A stretch of DNA of 33,119 nucleotides from JBDSLU01 sp039916225 (GCA_039916225.1 JBDSLU010000012.1:1-33119); one strand, 5' to 3'. Shown: positions 17,716-25,491, counted from the first letter of the stretch. Program-made: numbers and translations. The notes: generated by a model not told the origin, from the sequence alone.

Positions 17716-18165
17716 TCAGGGCTGGACCGGGGCTCCGTCGGCGCCGACCGTCACCTCTGAGCGCTTGCCCGCTCGCTCCACGATGCCTTCATACGTCACG
17801 GTCGCGCCGGTGGTGACGCTCTCCACCTTGAGCACTTTTCCCCGCGACGTCAGCGCCTTGCGCACGCCGTCGGGGACAGCATCGAGGGCCACCGCTTCCT
17901 CGACCGACACCAGGGTACCGTCGGCTTCGAAGAGCAGGTCGCGACCGTGGCCGGCGATGGTGGTCTCGACCTCGTAGCGCGTCTTCCCGTTTTCGATCTC
18001 GGTCGACGCACCGGTGATCACGCCACCTCTCAGGTTCTCCACCGCCGCCTTGCGCACGGGCGCCGGCAACTGCTTCACGGTCAGTTTGGCATCCGCCGTC
18101 GCCGTTCCGCTGACCGCGAGCCCGATCGCGGTGCCGATCGACACGAGACGTAACGCGTGCATCAT
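17716..18165 (-). CDS. Periplasmic PepSY-like protein
   Basis: 149 aa. Signal peptide 1-26 (ends 'TATADAK'), then two PepSY-like repeats: 'KLTVKQLPAPVRKAAVENLR' to 'HGRDLLFEADGTLVSVEE', and 'DAVPDGVRKALTSRGKVLKV' to the C-terminus. This is the small secreted 'PepSY-like' (PF11396-type) class. Such proteins are often encoded beside OmpR-type two-component systems and are strongly induced by them, and may inhibit proteases or modulate the sensor; the function is unproven. Tandem ATGs at 18165 and 18162 follow GGAGG at 18175-18179, so either can be the start. A TCATC-N5-TTCAT box lies 38 bases upstream, shared with both PAP2 genes. Convergent with the second PAP2 gene, 12 bases apart. Confidence 0.85.
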   Translation of the reverse strand: MMHALRLVSIGTAIGLAVSGTATADAKLTVKQLPAPVRKAAVENLRGGVITGASTEIENGKTRYEVETTIAGHGRDLLFEADGTLVSVEEAVALDAVPDGVRKALTSRGKVLKVESVTTGATVTYEGIVERAGKRSEVTVGADGAPVQP

Positions 18166-18203
18166 GATTCCCTACCTCCGTCGCAGACGATGACGTATCG
18201 CGC

Positions 18204-18218
18204 ATGAACGCGAGATGA
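18204..18218 (-). promoter_or_regulatory. TCATC-N5-TTCAT box upstream of PepSY-like gene
   Basis: Read on the minus strand: TCATC-TCGCG-TTCAT. It can equally be read TTCAT-N6-TTCAT (18204-18219). A further TCATC lies downstream at 18189-18193 and might be an extra half-site. It sits in the 65-base gap between the RDD gene and the PepSY-like gene. No convincing -10 is seen at the expected distance. Confidence 0.55.
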
Positions 18219-18230
18219 ACGGGCGACGGA

Positions 18231-18974
18231 TCAGCGCCCGCCGCGGGTGCGGGCGCGGGCGTGCAGCGCCTCGATCAGCGCTTCGGATTCGAGCGCCGGC
18301 GCCGCCGAACCGAGCCGGGCGCGCAGACGATCGGCGATCGCCTGGGCGTGGCTCTCACGGATCGGCGTGGGCAGTTCGTGCCGGCGCTGCAGGAACGTTT
18401 CGGCCAGCAGCAGCTCCGCCTCCGTCAGGCCGGCTCCCCCGCTCCACCCGCCAGCCGCGGGCGGCGCCACCGTCATGATCGGCGCTGTCAGCAGCTTCTC
18501 GTGCACCACGACGGTGCCGGCCGCGAGGTCGCCGAGCCGCTGGTTGCGCGCCGAGATGAGCATCGTGAGGATGCCGATCGCGTAGACGCCAGGCAGCTGA
18601 TCGATCACGCGCAACAGGTTGCGCAGAATCGCTTCGTCGATGCGGGCCGGCCGGCCGGTGACGCTCAAGACACGCAGGCCGACCAGGCGCTTGCCCGGCG
18701 TCTGCCCGTGCCAGAACGCTTCGAAGGCAGCGAAGTATCCGTAGAACAGCAGGAAGATCGTGATGACGATGACGGCCAGGAACCACGCGCCGCCGCCGCT
18801 CCGACCGAGCAACGACCACCCGCCCGCGACCGCGGCGAGGACCACGAGCCCAATCACCAACTGCAGCAGCATGTCGACGGACAGCGCCAGGAAGCGGCTG
18901 CCGACGCCGGCGAGCGGGAACTCCAGCGCGACCTGCTCCGGTGTCTCGATGCTAAGCTGATCGGGTGCCGTCAC
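18231..18974 (-). CDS. RDD family membrane protein
   Basis: 247 aa from GTG 18974, which is preceded by GGAGAGAG (18978-18985). The RDD domain covers about 16-165: 'GVGSRFLALSVDMLLQ' (Arg27 and Asp34 are two of the name-giving residues), a hydrophobic hairpin about 33-57 and 67-90, then 'FWHGQTPGKRLVGLRVLSVTG' and a last hydrophobic segment near 128-143. The remaining 80 residues are charged and probably cytoplasmic. RDD proteins are membrane proteins of unclear role; some act in ion antiport. Here the gene sits at the end of a MoxR/DUF58/SpoIIM-type cluster, where RDD genes commonly occur. Its 5' end overlaps that of the divergent SpoIIM-like gene. Confidence 0.87.
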   Translation of the reverse strand: MTAPDQLSIETPEQVALEFPLAGVGSRFLALSVDMLLQLVIGLVVLAAVAGGWSLLGRSGGGAWFLAVIVITIFLLFYGYFAAFEAFWHGQTPGKRLVGLRVLSVTGRPARIDEAILRNLLRVIDQLPGVYAIGILTMLISARNQRLGDLAAGTVVVHEKLLTAPIMTVAPPAAGGWSGGAGLTEAELLLAETFLQRRHELPTPIRESHAQAIADRLRARLGSAAPALESEALIEALHARARTRGGR

Positions 18975-19951
18975 CGGCTCTCTCCGTGCGATGGGTGCAG
19001 AAACGGGAAGCGCACTGGGCCAGGCTCGAAGCGCTCGTCGCGGCGTGCAAGAGGCGCAACGTCGGCGCGCTCTCGACCAGCGACCTCCGTGAGCTGGCGC
19101 AATTGTACCGCCAGACCGCCGCCGACCTGGCCACGGCGCGCGAAGATCCCAGCAGCCGGCGTCTCGCCGCCTACCTGAATCAGTTGCTCGGCCGGGCGCA
19201 CAACCTGGTCTACGCCGGCCATCGACGCGAGCGTCGCGGCCTGCTCCGCTTCTACACGCGCACGTTCCCGCAAACGTTCCGCGGGACGTGGCGCTACACC
19301 GCCGCCGCCGTCGCCATCCTCGCCGTCGGCGCGCTGGCCGGGGCGGTGCTGGCCGCGACCTCGCCCGGCTTCGAGCGCTTCATCCTCGGCGGCGAGATGC
19401 TCGACACCATCGAGCGGCGCGAGATGTGGACGCATTCGATCCTGCCGATCAAGCCGCTCGCCTCGGCCGGCATCACCGCCAACAACCTCTCGGTGTCGAT
19501 CATCGCCTACGCCTCCGGGATTCTCGCCGGGCTCGGCACGTTCTACATCATGGCCACGAACGGCCTGCTGCTCGGGGTGCTCGGCACCATCTGTCATCAG
19601 GCCGGCATGAGCGTGGCGCTGTGGAGCTTCGTGGCGCCGCACGGCACCCTCGAGCTGCCGGCCATCGTCATCGCCGGCGGGGCCGGCTTGATCGTCGCCC
19701 GCAGCCTCGTCGTCGCCAGCGATCGCCCGCGCCGTGAATGCCTCGTCGACGCCGGACGGGTGTCGCTGCGCCTGTTCGGCGGGGTCGTGCCGATGCTGCT
19801 CATCGCCGGCCTGATCGAAGGCTTCGTCTCGCCGACCGGCCTCGAACCGTCGGCGAAGTTCCTGATCGGCAGCGCGATGTTCGTGCTCCTGGTCGCCTAC
19901 CTCGGCTTCGCCGGACGCGGGAAGACGGTCGCGAGCGTCACTTCCCAATGA
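18965..19951 (+). CDS. SpoIIM-like (DUF95) membrane protein
   Basis: 328 aa from GTG 18965; GTGs at 18986 or 18995 are alternative starts and would remove the overlap with the divergent RDD gene. The N-terminal 110 residues are soluble and helical ('REAHWARLEALVAACKRR', 'ELAQLYRQTAADLATARE'). A SpoIIM-type membrane domain (about 112-318) follows, with 'ITANNLSVSIIAYASGILAG', 'MATNGLLLG', 'FVAPHGTLELPAI' and 'IAGLIEGFVSP', all diagnostic. Despite the name this is not evidence for sporulation: the long form is common in non-sporulating bacteria next to RDD and MoxR/DUF58 genes, where it is thought to be part of a membrane-bound complex. Its stop codon lies inside a heptamer repeat. Confidence 0.9.
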   Translation: MPSPALSVRWVQKREAHWARLEALVAACKRRNVGALSTSDLRELAQLYRQTAADLATAREDPSSRRLAAYLNQLLGRAHNLVYAGHRRERRGLLRFYTRTFPQTFRGTWRYTAAAVAILAVGALAGAVLAATSPGFERFILGGEMLDTIERREMWTHSILPIKPLASAGITANNLSVSIIAYASGILAGLGTFYIMATNGLLLGVLGTICHQAGMSVALWSFVAPHGTLELPAIVIAGGAGLIVARSLVVASDRPRRECLVDAGRVSLRLFGGVVPMLLIAGLIEGFVSPTGLEPSAKFLIGSAMFVLLVAYLGFAGRGKTVASVTSQ

Positions 19952-20019
19952 CCAACGCCCAATAAACCCTGCTGACGACGAAACGGCACCGTTGGGACTT
20001 GGAGGTTGGTCCTTGGGGG
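19942..20019. repeat. Inverted arrays of degenerate NNNCCAA heptamers
   Basis: On the plus strand three consecutive heptamers TTCCCAA, TGACCAA, CGCCCAA (19942-19962). On the minus strand four consecutive CCCCCAA, GGACCAA, CCTCCAA, GTCCCAA (20019 down to 19992). The arms are largely complementary (CCCAA, GACCAAC and CCAA blocks pair), with a loop that contains the small hairpin AACGG-CA-CCGTT (19982-19993). The element begins within the last codons of the SpoIIM-like gene, whose TGA is part of a heptamer, and ends at the base before the DUF58 stop codon. Likely a bidirectional terminator between convergent genes, or a genome-wide interspersed element. Confidence 0.65.
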
Positions 20020-21393
20020 TTAGATCGTGTTCCGCTCCTTGATCGCCAGGTAGCGCTGCACGACCGCCGAGGCGACCTCGCCCGGCGGCAGGTCCAGCGC
20101 CAGCGCCCCGCGTCGCCGCAGGCCGCGCAGCAGGGTCTCGCGGCGATCGAGCACTTCCTGCGCCGCCAGCACGCGATAGAGATCGGTGGTCGTCGCCGGC
20201 GACGTCTCGGCCAATGCCGCCACGTCCATCTGCCGGAGCATCGCGCACAGCACCAGGTGGCGCTCGGCCATCTGGCTCGCGCACTCGATCACCTCGGGGA
20301 CGCCGGCGGTCTCGGCCAGGTCGGTCAACCAGACGATCAGCGAGCGCTGCTGTTGCGTGCGCAACAGGGCGGCCGCCGCCGCGGCGTGATCGCCTTCGAC
20401 CGCTTCGGCGCGGGCCTGGGCCAGCACTTCGAGCACCCGTCGCAGGTGTCGGGCGCCGCGATCGGGCGCCAGGCGGGCGTGGACGCGGCGTCCGTAGGCC
20501 ACCAGCCCGATGCGATCGCCTGAGGCCTGCGCGACGTGCGCCAGGGCCAGCGCCGCGTCCACCGCCGCATCGAGCTTGGTGCGATCGCCGGCCCGGGCCC
20601 GCAGGAGCCGGCTGCCGTCGAGGAGGATCCAGACAGCCTGGCTCCGCTCCGGCCGATAGAGCCGGGTCACCAGCGTGCCGCGGCGCGCCGTCGCCGTCCA
20701 GCAGACGTCGCGGCGATCGTCGCCGTCACGGTAGTCGCGCAGCCGCTCGAACTCGCGGCCGGCGCCGTGCTGGCGCGCCCGCCGGCGCTCGGCCACCATC
20801 GACTGGCTGCGCACCAGGTGCAGCACGTGATGCTGGGCGGCGCGCAGATCGGGATAGACGCGGACGGTCTGTTCGATCGACACGCGCGCCCACCGCGTCG
20901 CCAGCCGCCACGGGCTTTCGTAGCGCACCGTCACCGGACCGATCGCCGTGTCGCCGCGCTCGGTCGGCAGCACCGCGTACTCGGTGCGGACCGGACGGCC
21001 CGGCCACGCCGTCACCGACACCTCGGGCACGTCGCGGCGGAGCGTCGTCGACGGCGCGTCGGCCAGCTGCGCCTCGATGACCAGCCTCCCCTCGTGCTCG
21101 AGCGTGAGGCCGACCGTCAACGGCCGGCCGAGGCCGAGTGGCTCGGCCCAGTCGCGGGTGACGCGGAGCTGCGATGGCACCGGCAGCCGCCGCAGGTCCA
21201 GCACCCACAAGGCAACGACGAAGAGATCCCACGCGACGAGGCCCACGAGGGCCCGGCGATCGACCGCGGCCGGAATCAGCCACAACAGGCCGATGCCCAG
21301 CAACCCGAAGGCGCGCCCGCCGACGCCGGCGGCGACGCGATGAGCGCGCCCGCCGATTCCGGTCGCCGGCGGCGGCGCCAGACGGTCGCTCAC
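20020..21393 (-). CDS. DUF58 domain protein (MoxR partner)
   Basis: 457 aa from GTG 21393. Two hydrophobic segments near the start (about 28-43 and 48-66) anchor the protein. A beta-rich part (about 75-180) is followed by the DUF58 signature 'FERLRDYRDGDDRRDVCWTA' (215-234) and 'RRGTLVTRLYRPER'. After that comes a von Willebrand A-like fold: 'VWILLDGSR' holds D259-x-S261 of a possible MIDAS site, with 'GLVAYGRRV' and 'LIVWLTDLAE' as later strands. DUF58 proteins act with MoxR AAA+ ATPases, presumably in assembling or metallating membrane or periplasmic complexes. The start overlaps the MoxR stop by one base (TAGTG), so translation is coupled. The TAA stop abuts the heptamer repeat. Confidence 0.9.
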   Translation of the reverse strand: MSDRLAPPPATGIGGRAHRVAAGVGGRAFGLLGIGLLWLIPAAVDRRALVGLVAWDLFVVALWVLDLRRLPVPSQLRVTRDWAEPLGLGRPLTVGLTLEHEGRLVIEAQLADAPSTTLRRDVPEVSVTAWPGRPVRTEYAVLPTERGDTAIGPVTVRYESPWRLATRWARVSIEQTVRVYPDLRAAQHHVLHLVRSQSMVAERRRARQHGAGREFERLRDYRDGDDRRDVCWTATARRGTLVTRLYRPERSQAVWILLDGSRLLRARAGDRTKLDAAVDAALALAHVAQASGDRIGLVAYGRRVHARLAPDRGARHLRRVLEVLAQARAEAVEGDHAAAAAALLRTQQQRSLIVWLTDLAETAGVPEVIECASQMAERHLVLCAMLRQMDVAALAETSPATTTDLYRVLAAQEVLDRRETLLRGLRRRGALALDLPPGEVASAVVQRYLAIKERNTI

Positions 21394-22349
21394 TACTTGG
21401 GGACCTCCACCGCGGCGACGATGTCGGCCACGACGTGATCGGTCGTGACGCCCTCGAGATCCGCCTCGGGCCGCAGCACGAGGCGATGGCGCAGCACCGG
21501 GACGGCCACCGCCTTGACGTCGTCGGGCAGCGCGTAGTCGCGGCCATCGCTGGCGGCGACCGCCTTGGCCAGGTGCAGCAGGGCGATGGACGCGCGCGGG
21601 CTGGCGCCGAGGCTGACCGCCGGCCAGTCGCGGCTGCGCCGGGCCAGCGTCGCGATGTAGGTGAACAGTGCCGGCTCCACATGCACGGCGCGCACCGCCT
21701 CGCGTGCCGCCATCAGCTGGCCCTGGGAGAGCGGGGTGATGTCGACCTTGTCCAGCTCGCGCGCGTCGAAGCCTCGATGGTGGCGCTCGAGGATGGCTTC
21801 CTCATGCCCCGACGCGGGGTCCGGATAGGTGACGCGGATCTTGATCAGGAAGCGATCGAGCTGCGCCTCGGGCAGCGGATAGGTGCCTTCGAACTCGACC
21901 GGATTCTGGGTCGCGAACGTCGTGAACCACGGCGGCAGCGGGTGGCTGGTGCCGTCGATCGTCACCTGCCGCTCTTCCATCGCCTCGAGCAGGCTCGACT
22001 GGGTCCGCGGCGGCATGCGGTTGATCTCGTCGACGAGCAGCAAGTCGGTGAAGACCGGCCCGCGGTGCAGCACGAAGTCGCCCGTTGCCATGCGCAGCAC
22101 GCTGGCCCCGGTGATGTCGGCGGGCATCAGGTCGGGCGTCGACTGGACGCGGTGGAAGTCGAGGCCGAGCAGCTTGCCGAGCGTGCGCACCGCCAGCGTC
22201 TTGGCCAGGCCGGGCACGCCTTCGATCAGGGCGTGGCCGCCGCAGATGACGGTCAGCAGCAGCTGCCCGATGACCTCGTCCTGTCCGACGATGGTCTTTG
22301 CGAGCTCGCGCCGGGCGTGCGCGGTGACTTCGGCCAGGGCATTCGACAT
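21393..22349 (-). CDS. MoxR-family AAA+ ATPase
   Basis: 318 aa from ATG 22349; longer in-frame readings enter the upstream gene. AAA_3 ATPase with Walker A 'GVPGLAKT' (44-51), Walker B 'LLLVDEIN' (103-110), sensor 1 'FATQNP' (145-150), 'EGTYPLPEAQLDRFL' (154-168), and the C-terminal lid with 'GASPRASIALLHLAKAVAA' and 'YALPDDVKAVAVPVLRHRLV'. MoxR proteins are chaperone-like ATPases that work with VWA/DUF58 partners, as in methanol dehydrogenase maturation, although most cellular targets are unknown. No dehydrogenase genes are nearby, so this is the widespread MoxR/DUF58/DUF4350/DUF4129 type. It lies 22 bases after the DUF4350 stop, with GGAGAT upstream of the start. Confidence 0.95.
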   Translation of the reverse strand: MSNALAEVTAHARRELAKTIVGQDEVIGQLLLTVICGGHALIEGVPGLAKTLAVRTLGKLLGLDFHRVQSTPDLMPADITGASVLRMATGDFVLHRGPVFTDLLLVDEINRMPPRTQSSLLEAMEERQVTIDGTSHPLPPWFTTFATQNPVEFEGTYPLPEAQLDRFLIKIRVTYPDPASGHEEAILERHHRGFDARELDKVDITPLSQGQLMAAREAVRAVHVEPALFTYIATLARRSRDWPAVSLGASPRASIALLHLAKAVAASDGRDYALPDDVKAVAVPVLRHRLVLRPEADLEGVTTDHVVADIVAAVEVPK

Positions 22350-22371
22350 GAGGCTGGGATCTCCGGATCGA

Positions 22372-23538
22372 CTAGTGACGGATGGCGGCGCCGCGGGCCT
22401 GGCGATCGACGGTCCGGTTCGCCTCCTGCAACGCGCGAACGATGGACAGCGCCGTGCCGGCGTCGAGCGGACCGCGCGACGCGTCGCGGGCGCGCGCCAG
22501 CAGCGCCGCCAGCGACTCCTCCGACAGGCCGGCCCGGGCCGCGGCGGTGCGGGCGATGCTGGCGTCGCCGGCGTCGGCCGGCAGGCCCGAGACCACAACA
22601 AGCCGCCGACGCAGATGAGCGAGCGCCACGGCGACGGCCGTCGTCGTCGCGCCGGCGCGCTCGTAGAGGCTGCCCATCGTGTCGATGAACTCGAGCGGGG
22701 CGGTGCGGGGCGGATCCGGCACGGCGCGGAGGGGGCGGCGGCGGAACGACACGGTGACGATGGCGGCGAGGGCGATGACGGCGAGCTGGGCCAGCGCCGC
22801 CGGCAGCGGCGTGCCCGAGGCATACGACCAGGCCGACCGGCGATGGCCATGATAGTGCTCGTCCCACAGGACGCGGCGATCGCGCGGCGGGCCGATGGCG
22901 TTCACCAGCAGCTCGACGTGCCCGGGCTCGTCGATCGCGCTGTTGGTCGCCGGCAGCGCCGAGGCCCAGTAGATCACCCGGCCGCGGCCGACGCGGGCCG
23001 CTACGACGGCGGCACCGCGCGGGTCGGCGTAGATCGTCGTGTAGGGCGGCCGCGGCTCGCCGTCGTCGGCCAGATGATCCATGCGGATCGACGGGGCACC
23101 CAGCGCCAGCGGGCTGGCGGCGACCGGCACCGGTGTCGTGGCGGTCGACTTCCGCACCGCCCCGCGGGTCAGCGACGGCAGCCAGTGGGGCGTCTCGGCC
23201 ACGATCAGGACGCCACCCGCTTCGATGAAGCGGGTCAGCGCCACCATGTCCAGATCGGACGGCGCCACCTGCGGCGCCATCAGTACGAGCACGTCGGTGG
23301 CCGGGTTCGCCTGCAGGGCGACGATCGGATCGAAGGTCCGCTCCGCGACGTAGCCGAGGCGTCGGAGCAGCAGGAAACCGGCCTTGGCGCCCCACGAGCC
23401 GCTCGACAGGCTCGAGCCACGGAGCCCGAGCCCCTCGTCGGGCGGCGCCACCACCGTCGTGACGCCGGCCACGAGGAGCATCAGCGCCGCGGCGACGAGG
23501 ACGACGACTAGATCGCGGGATCCGCCTGGGCGTCGCAT
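22372..23538 (-). CDS. DUF4350 membrane protein
   Basis: 388 aa. TM1 about 10-30, an extracytoplasmic alpha/beta domain (about 35-240), TM2 about 246-265, then a cytoplasmic helical tail of about 120 residues. Matches DUF4350: 'RGSSLSSGSWGAKAGFLLLR' (40-59) corresponds to the family's 'S-S-G-GA-AL-LL-R' opening, followed by 'VLVLMAPQVAPSDLD', 'FIEAGGVLIVAE' and 'LWDEHYHG' (224-231), which closes the domain. The fold resembles glutamine-amidotransferase-like domains without the catalytic Cys. Function unknown; consistently linked to MoxR and DUF4129. Its ATG lies 31 bases inside the end of the DUF4129 gene, so the two are coupled. Confidence 0.87.
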   Translation of the reverse strand: MRRPGGSRDLVVVLVAAALMLLVAGVTTVVAPPDEGLGLRGSSLSSGSWGAKAGFLLLRRLGYVAERTFDPIVALQANPATDVLVLMAPQVAPSDLDMVALTRFIEAGGVLIVAETPHWLPSLTRGAVRKSTATTPVPVAASPLALGAPSIRMDHLADDGEPRPPYTTIYADPRGAAVVAARVGRGRVIYWASALPATNSAIDEPGHVELLVNAIGPPRDRRVLWDEHYHGHRRSAWSYASGTPLPAALAQLAVIALAAIVTVSFRRRPLRAVPDPPRTAPLEFIDTMGSLYERAGATTTAVAVALAHLRRRLVVVSGLPADAGDASIARTAAARAGLSEESLAALLARARDASRGPLDAGTALSIVRALQEANRTVDRQARGAAIRH

Positions 23539-24494
23539 CCGATCTCACTCAGGTGACGGACGGCCGCGCGTGCCTCGTCGATGCCGGGCTCGGCGCCGCC
23601 GTACCAGGTGCCTTCGAACAAGCGCGCGACGAAGGACACCGCGTGTTGCCGGCGATCGGCCAGAGGCAGCAGCCGCAGGTATTCGCGCGGCGTCCGGTCT
23701 TCCGAGATCGTCCAGGCCCCGTCCTCGTCGAGGCGATGGAGGACGGCGTGGTAGGCGCAGCGCACGGCCTCGCGCGCCTCGCCAGCGGCCGCGGCGGCAC
23801 GGGCCCGTGTTGCCCAGGCGCGGGCGTCGGCCGGCTCCACGCCGCGGATCGGCCGCGGCCGCCTCGCGGTGTCGCGCGACACGCCGCGCAGCAGCCGCCA
23901 CGTCAACCACGCCAGCAGGCCGAATGCGAGCGCGGCGACCGCCCACGTCAGGTAGCGGAGGATCGGCACCACCGCCCCTTGGCCGGCGTCCACCCTCGGC
24001 AGCCAGCTGCGCAGCCAGCGCCTGAAGCGATCGACGAGCGCCATCATGCCGGCGTAGCGCTGCCGGCCGCGGAACTCGGGCGCGGCGAGGACGTCGGCCA
24101 GCGAGCGGCGCAGGTGCGCCGGCGGCGGCGTGCCCGTGCGAGCAAGGCCCGCGGCCTCGTCGCGCAGGGCGACGATCCGGGCAACGGCGCGAGCCCGCTG
24201 CGCCGGCCACGACGACGTGGCGTCGGCGGCGATGGCGAGCGCGTCGGCGACGGGGCCAGCCGGCACCGTGAAACGGTCGGCGCCGGCGCGGACACTCCAC
24301 GTCGCAGGCAGATCCCTGGCCAGCGCCGCCCCGTCCGCGGCCGACTGCGTGGCCCGGACACGGCCGGCCAGGACGTCGAGCTGCGCCACGAAGGCCGCGG
24401 CGTCCAGCTCGCCGGTTGCCGGCTGGCCCGCGCGCGCCGCGGCTGGCAGCAACAGCGCGAAGGCGAGCAGGAGGACAGCGAGGCGTGGCGGCAT
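23508..24494 (-). CDS. DUF4129 membrane protein
   Basis: 328 aa. Signal peptide 1-22 ('AAARAGQ'), a helical periplasmic part (about 28-165), one membrane segment (about 176-203) and a cytoplasmic C-terminal DUF4129 domain (about 220-315). The latter is recognised by 'AREAVRCAYHAVLHRLDEDG' and the hallmark 'RTPREYLRLL' (267-276), followed by 'FVARLFEGTWYGG'. DUF4129 domains often occur at the C-terminus of transglutaminase proteins; here it is free-standing and lacks the transglutaminase part. It is part of the MoxR cluster and one base downstream of the preceding gene's TGA. Role unknown; probably a structural partner of the MoxR/DUF58 machine. Confidence 0.87.
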   Translation of the reverse strand: MPPRLAVLLLAFALLLPAAARAGQPATGELDAAAFVAQLDVLAGRVRATQSAADGAALARDLPATWSVRAGADRFTVPAGPVADALAIAADATSSWPAQRARAVARIVALRDEAAGLARTGTPPPAHLRRSLADVLAAPEFRGRQRYAGMMALVDRFRRWLRSWLPRVDAGQGAVVPILRYLTWAVAALAFGLLAWLTWRLLRGVSRDTARRPRPIRGVEPADARAWATRARAAAAAGEAREAVRCAYHAVLHRLDEDGAWTISEDRTPREYLRLLPLADRRQHAVSFVARLFEGTWYGGAEPGIDEARAAVRHLSEIGCDAQADPAI

Positions 24495-24495
24495 G

Positions 24496-25491
24496 TCAGT
24501 GCGGAACAGGCGGCGGAATGGCGTTGAACCCGGGCCCCGCCGGCGCGGGAGGTGGCGGCAGTGCCTCGGTCATCACCTGAAGGTCCAGCGCTTCGTGCCG
24601 GACGCGGGCATCGAAGTAGAGCACGACCACACCGATCGCGACGATGGGCGCGGTGATGGTCTGCCCCGCCGTGCCGGTCGCGGTGCCGGCCATGTTCAGC
24701 CAGAAGCCGGTGCGTGTCTCGGGGCCGACGAGGACCATCGCGATCATGAACGGCATCTGCAGCACGACCGCCGCCGCCCAGGCGATGAAGGCGGCGCAGA
24801 TCATCAGCAGGAACGCACGGGCGAAGAGTCCGCGCATCAGCCCGATCGATCGGCGGATCGCTTCCCGGCCGCCGATGGGCTCGAGCACCACCGCCGGAAT
24901 CGCCACGGCGTAGCGCAGGCCCATGAACAGGGCGATGCCGACGCCGACGGTCAGGCCCAGGACCAGGAGCAGGACGCCGACCACCGCGAGGCCGCCGATC
25001 AGCGGCTGGTTCGACGCGTCGAGCAGGCTGACCCCACCCGCCAGGCCGAGCACCACGCCGGGGATGGCGAGGCAGGCCAGCATCACGCCGGCGACCCGCA
25101 CCGACATCAGAAAGGTGAGCCACAGCAGCGAGCCCAGCTTCCGCTTCGCCGCCGAGAAGGCCGAGCCGACGTCCGGTGTCATGCGGCCGTAGAGGTCCGA
25201 CACCGCGGCCGTCGTCGCGCCGACGCCGAGCACGTAGAGGATCCAATGGACGATCGTGAAGGCCACGGCGCCGACGCCGACGCCGATGACGAGCCCGACG
25301 ATGCGCTCGAACTGGAAGTCCTGCGGCGTCCGCAGCGACGCCGCGGTCCAGCCCCAGATCAGCGCGACGATCAGCGACAGCACCGCCTGCGGGGCCATCA
25401 GCCCGACGAACAGCAGGAAGCGGTGGCGGTAGATGGCGAAGGTGCGATCGAGGAACTCGGAAACCGTCAGCGGGCGCAGGTCCAGGTTCAT
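24496..25491 (-). CDS. Multi-pass membrane protein (GPDPase membrane-domain-like)
   Basis: 331 aa from ATG 25491, chosen because 'MNLDLRPLTVSEFLDRTFAIYRHRF' is the usual opening of this group; an ATG 11 codons upstream (25524) is possible. An amphipathic N-terminus is followed by about six to seven hydrophobic segments (roughly 25-50, 68-95, 125-150, 160-195, 230-260, 285-305 in this numbering) and a Pro-rich tail ending 'NAIPPPVPH'. 'RYAVAIPAVVLEPIGGREAI' followed by 'RRSIGLMRG' is typical of the membrane domain found fused to some glycerophosphodiesterases, here without any catalytic domain. First gene of the MoxR cluster; function unknown. A hairpin separates it from the hybrid kinase upstream. 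Confidence 0.75.
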   Translation of the reverse strand: MNLDLRPLTVSEFLDRTFAIYRHRFLLFVGLMAPQAVLSLIVALIWGWTAASLRTPQDFQFERIVGLVIGVGVGAVAFTIVHWILYVLGVGATTAAVSDLYGRMTPDVGSAFSAAKRKLGSLLWLTFLMSVRVAGVMLACLAIPGVVLGLAGGVSLLDASNQPLIGGLAVVGVLLLVLGLTVGVGIALFMGLRYAVAIPAVVLEPIGGREAIRRSIGLMRGLFARAFLLMICAAFIAWAAAVVLQMPFMIAMVLVGPETRTGFWLNMAGTATGTAGQTITAPIVAIGVVVLYFDARVRHEALDLQVMTEALPPPPAPAGPGFNAIPPPVPH

